64,000 nucleotides of DNA from positions 888,721 to 952,720 of the forward strand of contig NZ_SJPI01000002.1 in the NCBI RefSeq assembly GCF_007859865.1. The letters run 5' to 3'. The first letter of the stretch is position 1, and the number at the start of each line of letters is the position of its first letter. The position numbers and the translations under genes are program-made. The DNA is from Rubripirellula amarantea (GTDB lineage Bacteria; Planctomycetota; Planctomycetia; Pirellulales; Pirellulaceae). This document shows, piece by piece, positions 38,501 through 46,437 of this stretch. The notes beneath the pieces are model-generated. The model saw nothing but the letters and a program-made list of their open reading frames with translations. It was not told the DNA's origin and made no database searches.

Positions 38501-39227
38501 CGAAATCACAGAGAAGGGAGTCGCTTGGTCGCCCGACGGCACTTACCTAGCGGGTGTTGGGGCCGGAGGGAAGCTAAGAGTTTGGGAGTTATCCAGCGGC
38601 GATGACGTCTCGAAAGACTTAGATGCCAATGGCAAAATTCTTGTCGTGGCTTGGTCACCCAAGTCAGAATCGAGTCAATCGTTGTTGGCCTATGCTGGAA
38701 CCGACAACCGTGTCTTTGTGTTTGATCCCCAGAACCGCGATCATCGAACGAAGTTGTCACAGCCGGGTTGGAAGACTTCACTCGCTTGGTCGGGCGACGG
38801 GGCGATGATAGCCGTCGACGATCGCCGCAGCATCAATGTTTGGGACCTTGCATCCGAAACGCTTGTGGCAAAATGCGATGGACCTAGTGCGATGATTCTG
38901 GCGATTTCCTGGAACAGTGCTCACGATCGAATTGCGGCACTGTCCGAAGACGGCCAAGTCAGCCTTTGGAACGCTAACACCTGGAAGTACTGCGCCAAAT
39001 TTGATTTACACAACCGTGCTCCCTATTCAATCAACTGGAGTCCGGACGGCGACCGGCTGGTCTCCACCGCTCGGCATGGACGCATCGTCTTTCAGGAAGT
39101 TACGTCACCATCTACTGCGGGTAAACCTAGTGCTGGTAGCCCAACGGCGGGCAACACAACTGGCGCTTCGTTGAGTGCGAAGGTGCAGCCGATCGTCCAA
39201 CGAGCCGACGTTGCAGCATCAAACTAG
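35541..39227 (+). CDS. Transmembrane Ser/Thr protein kinase with C-terminal WD40 repeats
   Basis: A 1228-residue receptor-like kinase. Residues 1-155 are low-complexity. The kinase domain (about 160-455) has Lys187 in VALKRI, HRDLKPSN (Asp293), DWG (311-313) where most kinases have DFG, and SPE for APE. A membrane helix follows (about 478-500, TLLGTILVGFASLLLVAFM), then a helical linker and many WD40 repeats (about 600-1195; for example SVRIWNPDTQ, LRVWELSSG, INVWDLAS). The repeats would lie outside the cytoplasm and probably sense or bind a partner. The start may be GTG 35541 or ATG 35553. Planctomycetes carry many such fusions. Confidence 0.93.
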   Translation: MSKSMERNDELDVGAIVKTAEQLPEDARKRFLELLPVSLRTSVIERLGVPTMADALVDEDNQSKVASSSPATVSDTNATLQRDSHESLRASDLDIQEMPTQVVPPGHVPPRGTVEVGESSSAHGSHDFHDQPNRSSTQNHAKKDSPNDSSSDSPQSTVQLVRRHARGAIGEVYVAYDEQLSREVALKRIRRELPPSVRRVKRFLREAVITAKLQHPGIVPIYNLGNDGVSAHYTMPLVSGSTLSRLINHTHQELGPRPTRALWMSKIRPLLTHFIAVCNAIDYAHSQNVLHRDLKPSNIIVGSQGQTLVLDWGCAKDISEIESDDGPDSEDDPKGTSASADITVAGSVMGTIEFMSPEQASGDNERVGTASDIYGLGATLLNLLTGDVAFAKDSDFRKTLDLVKQGKFRRVDELSSRVPKPLVAICHRAMSLQPKDRYASAGDLGRDIDAFLAGEKVSAYKDSLMDRSIRFVNRHQTAVATLLGTILVGFASLLLVAFMINRQRGALAVKNRQLDFVNDQLETSAAVERALKLEGEYREQQINRQLYNTEMLLASEASSEPGGIGRMRELIDHWRLDTSDDLRGWEWNYLDSMGRREQWKLDLNATVRRILFTRNHPSARIFDAGQSQIITVDMEGQSVVGLERLASDVTMIDYNDDQSLLAMGYRDGRVVVVNTNDSKEKPVEFGGLESAVTDLRWNVGGDYLAACDTDGELIVWQWYKRDQEGWGSGVLNQPGKRLLTWSYDGKVLSWTTGNEIRSLTIDSSEEKTVVKDDWIVDPSWSHEGKYLAYIGPENSVVVTDVASNATHRFFGHQLFIESLRWHPTRNYLLSASADGSVRIWNPDTQKQVKRLLGHSGSVYSAAWNRDGRSVVSGGLPEDSLRVWDVSSLGNEAFDRELQDHPATAWHPDDDQLAVAEHSDIVLQSRLGEIRRIRNADENAQPIFGLSIHPNGSQIACVSGKGRIWTMDVETGDIIKVYDNGSQSNQFPEITEKGVAWSPDGTYLAGVGAGGKLRVWELSSGDDVSKDLDANGKILVVAWSPKSESSQSLLAYAGTDNRVFVFDPQNRDHRTKLSQPGWKTSLAWSGDGAMIAVDDRRSINVWDLASETLVAKCDGPSAMILAISWNSAHDRIAALSEDGQVSLWNANTWKYCAKFDLHNRAPYSINWSPDGDRLVSTARHGRIVFQEVTSPSTAGKPSAGSPTAGNTTGASLSAKVQPIVQRADVAASN

Positions 39228-39570
39228 GCGGCCTCGATTCCAACAATTGGCAAGTAGCCATGGCGCCGGCGACCAAGTACTCGGTCTGTCGTAGCGGAAC
39301 TCTATTTCGCTTATTTCCGGATAGCAGTGAGTGCATCTTTGATGCAAAGTCGGCCAATATCGGTCGTTGCCAATCACTTGGCGAATTGCAAAGCCGAGGT
39401 TGCTATGCTCCCGGAAAACCCGATAGGTTGTCTCAACGGCTCGTTTTTGCGACTTGTTCGACAGTGCAGTTTTCTGAGCCTGTACGCCATGCTACGCTAC
39501 AAAACGGCGTTCTGTGGTGGAAAACGCTCCGTGCTGTCTCAAGCCAAAGTCCTATCTGCAACTAGCTGCC
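39228..39570. other. Intergenic region before the response regulator
   Basis: These 343 bases hold no convincing gene; the overlapping ORFs have atypical composition and no motif. GCATC-TTT-GATGC at 39332-39344 is a small perfect hairpin without a T-run. Confidence 0.4.
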
Positions 39571-40002
39571 ATGCATCCCGAGCAAGCGAATTTAGAAAAG
39601 CCCATTCGCTGTGTCATGCTCGTTGACGACGACAGCACGGACAACTTTCTTCACACCCGGTTGCTTAACCGGTCTGGCATCGTCGACGAAATCCTCGTTT
39701 TCGAGGACGCCGAAGCAGCGCTCGATTACCTGCGTGCACCGGTCAAACAGGTCGATCTGATTTGCCTTGACATCAATATGCCACGCATGACCGGCCTGGA
39801 ATTCGTAAACGAATTCGAGGGCTTCTGGGACCCAAGCCAGAAAAAACCGTTGATCGTGATCCTGACAACGTCCGTCGAGCCAAGTGCTATTGAGCTGACG
39901 AAGAAAGTGCCCCGGCTAGTTGCAGCCGAGCCCAAACCGCTGAGGTTGCAGTTGATCGAAACTATCTCGAAGAAGTACTTTCGGTCCGATGAAATCGTCT
40001 AG
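39571..40002 (+). CDS. Single-domain response regulator (CheY/Rcp1 type)
   Basis: A receiver domain of about 143 residues with no output domain. I chose ATG 39571 because the conserved fold starts just after it (IRCVMLVDDDSTDNF). The acidic pair DDD, phospho-acceptor Asp67 in LICLDINMPRMTG, the Thr in VILTTS and the Lys in EPKPL are all in place, so phosphorylation is expected. The length and the FEDAEAALDYL block fit the Rcp1-like regulators that pair with phytochrome-like histidine kinases. The CHASE kinase gene 286 bases downstream is the obvious partner. Confidence 0.9.
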   Translation: MHPEQANLEKPIRCVMLVDDDSTDNFLHTRLLNRSGIVDEILVFEDAEAALDYLRAPVKQVDLICLDINMPRMTGLEFVNEFEGFWDPSQKKPLIVILTTSVEPSAIELTKKVPRLVAAEPKPLRLQLIETISKKYFRSDEIV

Positions 40003-40287
40003 CCAACACGCTAAGTTCGCTGAATGGACTTAGCTTTGATCTCAGGCATGGGGGTGTCCACGAAGTCACATTGACAATCAAGGCGTCATCTACAACGCTC
40101 ACCTGCCGCATTGGTGAACGTCATCAATCGAGAGCGAACGGTAGGCTTGGCTACCAACTTTCCATTGAAGCAAACATAGAATGATTAACGAGTCTAGTGG
40201 CGGGTGGGAAAGCGATGGCAAAGCATTTGCTTTCGAACTCTCTATTGAATTGATGACGCAGCGATACTTTTCTTCCGCGGTGGTCGT

Positions 40288-42861
40288 ATGACTGACACGC
40301 GACGCCAGACAATCAGTGCCATCCGTCAGCGACTCGAGAAAGCGGGTTCACTGCAATGGTTCCATTGGCTAGTCATCGGACTGTCGCTCGGCCTTACGTT
40401 CCTCGCTTGGCGTTACGCCGTTGCTCAGCAAGACAACAAGGTTCAACTTCAATTTGATCGTGAAGCTGAACAAGTCGTTTCGCTCGTTGTCGATCGAATG
40501 TCCACGTACGAAGAGGCTCTTTGGGCGGGAGTGGCATTTGTTTCTTCGACTGATAGCGACGTCGATTCGCAAAAGTGGAGCGAGTACGCAACCAATCTAA
40601 AACTGAAGGAACGCTATCCGGGAGTCAACGGAATTGGTTTGATTGAGGTTCTAAACAGAGACGATCAAGACGCGTTCATAGATCGGGAACGGAAGGATCG
40701 GCCAGACTTTCGTATTCACCCAGAACATGACGGAGACGAGCTTTGGCCCATCGTCGCGATTGCACCAGTGGAAGGAAATGAGGAGGCGGTCGGGCTCGAC
40801 ATGGCCCATGAACAAAACCGCATCCGCGCCGCGCGTAAAGCGCGGGATACTGGTACGGCTCAGGTCACCGGTCCTATCACTCTCGTTCAAGACTCGGCTC
40901 AAACTCCCGGGTTCCTGTTTTTCGTGCCTTACTATCGTCAGGAAATCGACCAGGTCCCCACAGGATCCTTGGTGCTCGATGGTTTGGTCTACGCACCGTT
41001 TGTTGTGCGTGAGTTGATGAAGGGAGTGCTGGAAAAGGATCGCAGACGAGTGGGGATCCGCATTTCGGATCAGGACGAGAGCCTGTTTGACGAGAACGTA
41101 CCCACCGAACCTGATTTCGATCCCGACCCGTTACTACGCAAACGCAAGAGCGTTGAACTTTACGGGCGAACTTGGGATTTTGACATTTGGTCCACGAAGT
41201 CGTTTCGCGCGTCGGTCAGTCGTCGTCAGTCCACTTGGATCTTGTTGGCTGGATTGCTGATTGATTCGTTGCTGTTGGTCCTTTTCTACTCGGTATCGAG
41301 CAGCGCGCGGATATCGTTGGGTCTCGCGGACGCGATGACGGAGGAACTGGAAAGCTTCAGCCTTGCCGCTACGGTAAATCGCGTTGGAATCTTTGACTAT
41401 GACCTCAAGTCCGACCAAATGACCTGGAACGACGCTGCCTATGAACTCTTTGGCAGAGATCAAAATTCGTTTGAGCTAGGCTATCAGGCGGTGCTTAGTT
41501 GCATTCATCCTGAGGATCGTCAGTCAGTCGACGAGCGTTTCAAGAAAGCGATCAGCGAAGACGAAGTTTTCTATTCCGAACCCCGGGTGATACTGCCCAG
41601 CGGTGAAGTTCGCCACCTTTTATCTCGCGCGGTCGTCTTCCGAGACGCTCAAGGTACTGCGAATCGCGTGCTTGGTGCTAACATCGACAACACGCAAACC
41701 ATCGAAGCCAATCGGCAACTCGACGTTACCCAAAGAATGCAAAAAGCGATTCAGGATGCGGCGGGTGTTTCGATGATCGTGACCAACGTTTCAGGGACGA
41801 TTCTTTCAGTCAATCGCACGGTGGAGGTCATGCTAGGTTATTCGCAGGGTGAACTGGAGAACGTGCAATCACTGGAACTCTTGCATGAAACGTCCGAGAT
41901 TCAATCCCGTGCTGCCGAGTTGTCTGAAGCCCATGGAAGACCGGTTGATAGCGGTTTTGAAGCAATCATAGGCAATCCTACGCATAGTGAAGTCGAGCAG
42001 CGAGAGTGGACCTACGTTCGCAAAGATGGCTCCCAATTCCCTGCCTTGGTGACGGTCACGGCCTTGCGAGACGCCGGCGGAATGACCACTGGATATCTAG
42101 CTGTTGCAGCGGACATTTCTGAGCGAAAGAAGGCTGATCTAGCGATTCGCAAGTCGAACGAACAATTGGCACGCAGCAATGAAGAACTTGCGCAGTTCGC
42201 ATACGTTGCGTCTCATGATTTGCAGGAGCCGCTTCGCAAGGTAACCTCGTTCTGCGAACTTCTGGTAGAAGACTGCGAGGATCAGATCAGTGACGATGGC
42301 AAAACGTACTTGGGTTACATCACCGACGGTGCGAATCGGATGCGGACGTTGATTCAGGATCTGTTGGCTTATTCAAAGATCGAAAGTGGAAGCGATCGAA
42401 TCGAGCAAGTGAACTTGAATCAAGTGATCGACGTTGCATTGAGTGACCTTTCAACGGCGATCGAGGAATCTGGTGCTGTCGTTTCCGTGGACGACATGCC
42501 ATTGATTGACGCGGATCCAGCCCAGATGACGCAGCTCTTTCAGAATCTAATCGGCAATGCCATCAAGTATCGAACGGAAGCTAGCCCAAGAGTGCGAGTT
42601 GGTTGCGAGATGTCAAAGGATCAGTGGCTCTTCAAAGTGGACGATAACGGAATCGGCATAGAGCCACGATTTCGGGAACAAGTGTTTGGCATTTTCAAAC
42701 GATTGCACGGGCAAGACGCATATCGAGGAACAGGAATCGGACTTTCCATCTGCAAACGCATCGTTGAACGCAGTGGAGGTAGAATCTGGATCGAAGATTC
42801 ACCCGAAGGAGGCACACGTTTTTGCTTTGTGCTTGGCGATCTGAGCTCAACACAAGCATGA
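40288..42861 (+). CDS. CHASE-PAS-PAS sensor histidine kinase
   Basis: An 857-residue inner-membrane sensor. TM1 spans about 24-45 and a periplasmic CHASE domain about 60-300 (YPGVNGIGLIEV, GLDMAHEQNRIRAARKARDT, PGFLFFVPYY). TM2 lies at about 316-338, followed by two PAS domains (about 355-475 and 490-615). HisKA carries His643 in FAYVASHDLQEPLRKV. The HATPase domain shows QNLIGNAIKYR, DNGIGI and GTGIGLSICKRIVERSGG. CHASE domains bind small extracellular ligands; the ligand here is unknown. There is no receiver domain, which suits the upstream single-domain regulator. Confidence 0.95.
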   Translation: MTDTRRQTISAIRQRLEKAGSLQWFHWLVIGLSLGLTFLAWRYAVAQQDNKVQLQFDREAEQVVSLVVDRMSTYEEALWAGVAFVSSTDSDVDSQKWSEYATNLKLKERYPGVNGIGLIEVLNRDDQDAFIDRERKDRPDFRIHPEHDGDELWPIVAIAPVEGNEEAVGLDMAHEQNRIRAARKARDTGTAQVTGPITLVQDSAQTPGFLFFVPYYRQEIDQVPTGSLVLDGLVYAPFVVRELMKGVLEKDRRRVGIRISDQDESLFDENVPTEPDFDPDPLLRKRKSVELYGRTWDFDIWSTKSFRASVSRRQSTWILLAGLLIDSLLLVLFYSVSSSARISLGLADAMTEELESFSLAATVNRVGIFDYDLKSDQMTWNDAAYELFGRDQNSFELGYQAVLSCIHPEDRQSVDERFKKAISEDEVFYSEPRVILPSGEVRHLLSRAVVFRDAQGTANRVLGANIDNTQTIEANRQLDVTQRMQKAIQDAAGVSMIVTNVSGTILSVNRTVEVMLGYSQGELENVQSLELLHETSEIQSRAAELSEAHGRPVDSGFEAIIGNPTHSEVEQREWTYVRKDGSQFPALVTVTALRDAGGMTTGYLAVAADISERKKADLAIRKSNEQLARSNEELAQFAYVASHDLQEPLRKVTSFCELLVEDCEDQISDDGKTYLGYITDGANRMRTLIQDLLAYSKIESGSDRIEQVNLNQVIDVALSDLSTAIEESGAVVSVDDMPLIDADPAQMTQLFQNLIGNAIKYRTEASPRVRVGCEMSKDQWLFKVDDNGIGIEPRFREQVFGIFKRLHGQDAYRGTGIGLSICKRIVERSGGRIWIEDSPEGGTRFCFVLGDLSSTQA

Positions 42862-42994
42862 CGCGAAGGCGATGCTCGGCGAATGCGTGGGAAGCAGCTC
42901 ACGGAGAATGTTTTCGCCGTATGAGTTGCGCAGCAACGGGCACTAAGATCAAATGGACCTTGATGAAATTCCGTGTACGAAAAGAGAGACTCTG

Positions 42995-43702
42995 ATGAGC
43001 AATCCAAGTAGGCTCAAGAAACCATTGCTTTACGGGTTGATAGGTTCAGTCTTAATAGGTGCGGCGGTCGGAATCCTTTTCGTGATTCGCAATACGTGGA
43101 CATGGTTTGAACTAAGAGTCGTGTTGACCACCGTGGTAATCGCGGGGGCGAGCTTGTGTGGCTTGGCGTGTGACTTGTCTCGCACCCCCAAGGGCATGAA
43201 TTTGATGCCGAAAACGGGACTGAGTTTGGTCGGCTTGGCTGCGATTTTGCTGCTTGGTGGTCTGTGGATCGAGAACGACTCGGAACTGTATTGGAAAACA
43301 ACCATCTGCGCTTCGATCCTCGCGGTCACAACGGTGCACGTTTGCTTACTTTCGATTGCGAGGCTTGCCAACCGCTTCCGCTGGGTCTATGTGATTGGTA
43401 GTCAAATTATCTTCGGTTACGCGATGTTGCTGTGCGGCGTGATCATTGGTGAAATTGACGGTCCCGATATTTGGCGTTTCATCGCGGCGCTTTCCATCAT
43501 TGTGATGGCTATCACGCTCGTGATTCCTATCCTGCATCGAATCAGCAAAATGGAAGTTGGATCGGGCACTTTAGCTAGCCCTATCGAGCAGCGCAACATG
43601 GCCTCCATTGATGAAGAAATCGTTCGATTGCAGGAACGGATTCTCGAGCTAGAACGATTGAAAGAGTCGCTCCGGCCAAAGGAACCGACACCCACTCTCT
43701 AG
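42995..43702 (+). CDS. Hypothetical membrane protein with C-terminal coiled coil
   Basis: About 235 residues from ATG 42995 (an upstream ATG at 42953 adds a hydrophilic leader). There are six hydrophobic segments in alternating loops, for example LLYGLIGSVLIGAAVGILFVI and LSLVGLAAILLLGGLWI. A short amphipathic coiled coil (SIDEEIVRLQERILELERL) ends the protein. The function is unknown. It lies 133 bases after the histidine kinase and could be co-transcribed with it. Confidence 0.65.
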   Translation: MSNPSRLKKPLLYGLIGSVLIGAAVGILFVIRNTWTWFELRVVLTTVVIAGASLCGLACDLSRTPKGMNLMPKTGLSLVGLAAILLLGGLWIENDSELYWKTTICASILAVTTVHVCLLSIARLANRFRWVYVIGSQIIFGYAMLLCGVIIGEIDGPDIWRFIAALSIIVMAITLVIPILHRISKMEVGSGTLASPIEQRNMASIDEEIVRLQERILELERLKESLRPKEPTPTL

Positions 43703-43788
43703 GTGATAAGCGTTTGCGTTTGCCAAGCGATCGGTGATACTAGAGGAAACAACTCCACGGATGAACTCTTTAGCCTGGTGCCCAACAA

Positions 43789-44742
43789 ATGCTTGACCGT
43801 CGAGAATTTGCAATCGCGAGTTCAGCGATGCTTGGATGCGCGTTATCGCACTTAGACCAAGTTGCGCTCGCAGAAGTGCAGAGCCTTCAGAATAAGCGAT
43901 TGATTGAACTTGGTCTTAATGCGTTGGCGCGATCGCCACAACGCAGTTACTTTGCGGACGGCCATCGCGGGGCATCCATGATTTCGGCCCACCTGATGTG
44001 CGTCGACAACGAACTGGGCGACGAAACTTCGAATCGAATCATTGAGTTGTTCGACCTCAATTGGGCAGCATCGGATCTTTGCAAACCATTCCCCGTGGGC
44101 GACCACGTGGAGGACGCGACGGAACGTGTTGGAAAGACCCTTGCGGAAGGGAACGGTGTACTTCGCGAGGTCGGTCACGATGCCATCTTTGCAATGCACG
44201 CGATCAAGGGCTTTCGATTGATGCCAGAAACTGCGACGCGCGAACGTGTGGATGGCGTCTGCGATTTGATTCGAGCTATTAAGCCATGGCGAGACGTGAA
44301 GCCAAATGCTGAGGTGGATCCGCCCGCGTTTGCCGATTCGCAGCAAGCTTCGCGTTATGTTTTGAAGGAAGCCAGTGAGGCGATTGATCGGTTCCAAGGA
44401 TTTGGTCAGGGGTTTGCGGGGCATATGCTTACCTTTGGTCAATCGCTAATCGAGCTTGCTGCGATGGGAGACGTCGAGTGGGCGGAAAGCTGCCGCGTCG
44501 CGTTTTGCAAGTACGTTACGGTTACGCGAAGGGGACCCCGTGATGGTGACCGAAAGATCAAGGATCACTCTCCAAGCAAAACAAGACCGTCAGACTTGGC
44601 TTACTGGCAAAAAAGAGGCGACAAAACCATCGGAATCGGTCATGTGTTTAAGTATCCGTATGCCTATTACGATTTGCTTGAGCGGGCGAACGATCCGGAA
44701 ATTCAACAGCAGCTTGATGCCAAAGCTTGGCAAATTTTCTAA
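43789..44742 (+). CDS. Hypothetical Tat-exported helical protein
   Basis: A 317-residue protein of unknown function. The N-terminus LDRREFAIASSAMLGCALSH looks like a twin-arginine signal, with Ala-x-Ala near VALAE. The mature part is mostly alpha-helical with conserved-looking FADGHRGASMISAHLMC, GHDAIFAMHAIKGFRLMP and IGHVFKYPYAYYDLL. Several His and Asp residues could bind metal. No enzyme family comes to mind. Confidence 0.65.
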   Translation: MLDRREFAIASSAMLGCALSHLDQVALAEVQSLQNKRLIELGLNALARSPQRSYFADGHRGASMISAHLMCVDNELGDETSNRIIELFDLNWAASDLCKPFPVGDHVEDATERVGKTLAEGNGVLREVGHDAIFAMHAIKGFRLMPETATRERVDGVCDLIRAIKPWRDVKPNAEVDPPAFADSQQASRYVLKEASEAIDRFQGFGQGFAGHMLTFGQSLIELAAMGDVEWAESCRVAFCKYVTVTRRGPRDGDRKIKDHSPSKTRPSDLAYWQKRGDKTIGIGHVFKYPYAYYDLLERANDPEIQQQLDAKAWQIF

Positions 44743-44766
44743 AGCTTTCCAGCTTCGATAGAATGA

Positions 44767-44871
44767 ATGACATCGGTGGGTGTTACCTTGGTTGCCGCCA
44801 CGCGTGAAGATAAGACGCTTCGACCGCTTACCGACGACGATTACAATTTCTATTTCTCAATGAACGAGTAA
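44767..44871 (+). CDS. Possible 34-residue small ORF before msrA
   Basis: ATG 44767 opens 34 codons (MTSVGVTLVAATREDKTLRP and onward to TAA at 44869), 21 bases upstream of msrA. A stop in the same frame lies immediately before the ATG. It has no Shine-Dalgarno site. It could be a leader peptide, a gene remnant or chance. Confidence 0.2.
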   Translation: MTSVGVTLVAATREDKTLRPLTDDDYNFYFSMNE

Positions 44872-44892
44872 AAGAAAGGCACGGATATTAAG

Positions 44893-45420
44893 ATGACTGA
44901 GCAAGCCGTTTTGGCGGGAGGATGTTTTTGGGGCATGGAAGATTTGTTCCGTAAGCAACCCGGAGTCGTTTCCACTCGTGTGGGTTACTGCGGTGGTGAT
45001 GTGCCCAATGCGACCTATCGCAATCACGGTACTCACGCCGAAGCGATTGAAGTGATATTCGATCCCGACGCGACGAGTTTCCGTAAGATCCTGGAATTCT
45101 TTTTTCAGATTCATGATCCCACGACACCAAATCGCCAAGGCAATGACCGTGGGACTTCGTACCGTTCAGCTATCTACTTCACCAACCCGGATCAGCAGCG
45201 AATCGCGAAAGAAACGATCGATGATGTCGATGCGTCAGGGATTTGGCCTGGGAAAGTTGTCACGGAAGTTGAACCGTTACGTGACTTTTGGGAAGCGGAA
45301 CCCGAACACCAGGATTATTTGTTGAGGAATCCTGGTGGCTACACGTGCCATTTCGCTAGACCCAATTGGGTATTGCCGTCAAAGGCCGAGGCGTCTGAAC
45401 AGCCTCAATCTTCTAAGTGA
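44893..45420 (+). CDS. msrA: Peptide-methionine (S)-S-oxide reductase MsrA
   Basis: A 175-residue cytoplasmic repair enzyme that reduces methionine-S-sulfoxide in proteins with thioredoxin. The active-site block [13 protein letters not shown] (Cys11) and the family blocks [19 protein letters not shown] and FFQIHDPTT are all present. It lacks the MsrB domain. No resolving Cys pair is obvious near the end, although a Cys occurs in GGYTCHF. It is a single gene, convergent with the dioxygenase 26 bases away. Confidence 0.96.
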   Translation: MTEQAVLAGGCFWGMEDLFRKQPGVVSTRVGYCGGDVPNATYRNHGTHAEAIEVIFDPDATSFRKILEFFFQIHDPTTPNRQGNDRGTSYRSAIYFTNPDQQRIAKETIDDVDASGIWPGKVVTEVEPLRDFWEAEPEHQDYLLRNPGGYTCHFARPNWVLPSKAEASEQPQSSK

Positions 45421-45445
45421 TAGGAATCACCTAGCAAACTGTAAA

Positions 45446-46147
45446 TCAGCCTTCCGGGGTTGATCCAAGCACAATTCGGAAGTTCGCGGCGAGTTCCCCA
45501 ATGGTCGAATCTGGAATGGGGGTGAACCCAATGGTGACTGAATCGCGAGCAACACCTTGCGGGACACGGTTCCAGATCCCGTCGCGCTCGTTGCCCTCAT
45601 AGCCTTTGATGTAGCACTGCGTCGTCAAGATCTTTTTGCCATTCTTCTTCACGGCAAAGTGAATGTGTGGAGTGCGACCGGGATAGGGAACCGGCTTGAT
45701 CGTGCGGAAGTAGTACTCACCCGTGGAACCGGTCAGGAAACGGCCAAAGCTTTGGAAGTTGCGATCAAGCTTTTCAAAGTCGTTGCTGCCCTTGTGAAGG
45801 TACACGCCTTGGTTGTCCACCTGCCAAATTTCGACCAATGCGTTGCGGACGGGTGCACCGGAGGTGTCCAGGACGCGCCCCGAAAGATGCACAATCTCGC
45901 CGACGGCCGGTGTGATTGCGTCGTTCACAATAAGCAAATCGTTGTCCGTGTCGAGCGGAAGATCAACAGGATAAAACGGGCCTTCGGTTTGACGCGGCGT
46001 TCGCATCAACTCGTCGGCAAACAAACCTGGTCGTTCAAAAAAGGCAGGCACGCTTAACGCAAGCGAAACTCCACCTAGTCGATTCAAGAACTGACGACGA
46101 TCGGGAAAACGGCCGCGGTTGAAATCAAGTCGAGGATCGGTGTTCAT
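45446..46147 (-). CDS. Exported intradiol ring-cleavage dioxygenase-like protein
   Basis: About 233 residues from ATG 46147, where the twin-arginine-like signal DRRQFLNRLGGVSLALSVPA begins close behind; the ORF could start at 46207. The core matches protocatechuate/catechol dioxygenases: TEGPFYP, LVEIWQVDNQGVY, and the Fe(III)-ligand block PVPYPGRTPHIHF with Tyr-His-x-His. It also has the beta-sandwich strand pattern LSGRVLDTSGAPVRNALVEI. Substrate and exported role are unknown, as for most such planctomycete proteins. Confidence 0.88.
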   Translation of the reverse strand: MNTDPRLDFNRGRFPDRRQFLNRLGGVSLALSVPAFFERPGLFADELMRTPRQTEGPFYPVDLPLDTDNDLLIVNDAITPAVGEIVHLSGRVLDTSGAPVRNALVEIWQVDNQGVYLHKGSNDFEKLDRNFQSFGRFLTGSTGEYYFRTIKPVPYPGRTPHIHFAVKKNGKKILTTQCYIKGYEGNERDGIWNRVPQGVARDSVTIGFTPIPDSTIGELAANFRIVLGSTPEG

Positions 46148-46271
46148 GAAGAGTGCTTCGGTAGGTTCGGAGAGAGACGGTTGTGCCCATTCACCGCGAT
46201 TGGACACTTGTTCTTAGGCTCCTTAATTGTAGCGTTCACGCACCTTCAAGCGGTAAGGATTCACCCGGTCA

Positions 46272-46293
46272 TGCACCGCAAATATTTGGTGCA
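46272..46293. promoter_or_regulatory. Perfect inverted repeat between divergent dioxygenase and sulfatase genes
   Basis: TGCACC (46272-46277) and GGTGCA (46288-46293) flank an A/T-rich ten-base spacer in a divergent intergenic region, a normal place for an operator. The arms contain the TGCACC hexamer also found in site 1 of the presumed Rrf2 operators, but the spacer is longer, so I do not equate them. Confidence 0.35.
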
Positions 46294-46371
46294 AGCTTCG
46301 AGCCTATTGGCTGATGCTGGCAATCCGTTCCGGTAGACTAGTCGCTCACCAGTTCGTATGACGCGGACCTG

Positions 46372-46403
46372 ATCAACCTGCGCACCCAATCAACCTGCGC
46401 ACC
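46372..46403. repeat. 15-bp direct repeat upstream of the sulfatase gene
   Basis: ATCAACCTGCGCACC occurs at 46372-46386 and exactly again at 46389-46403 (period 17), 35 bases upstream of the sulfatase start. Confidence 0.8.
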
Positions 46404-46437
46404 GAATCGTTCGCTATTTCAACGAAAGCTCAATTTC

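Noticed and set aside
39260-39565. 101-codon ORF upstream of the response regulator
   Set aside because: Its composition is unlike its neighbours, it has no motif and it overlaps other ORFs in the gap.
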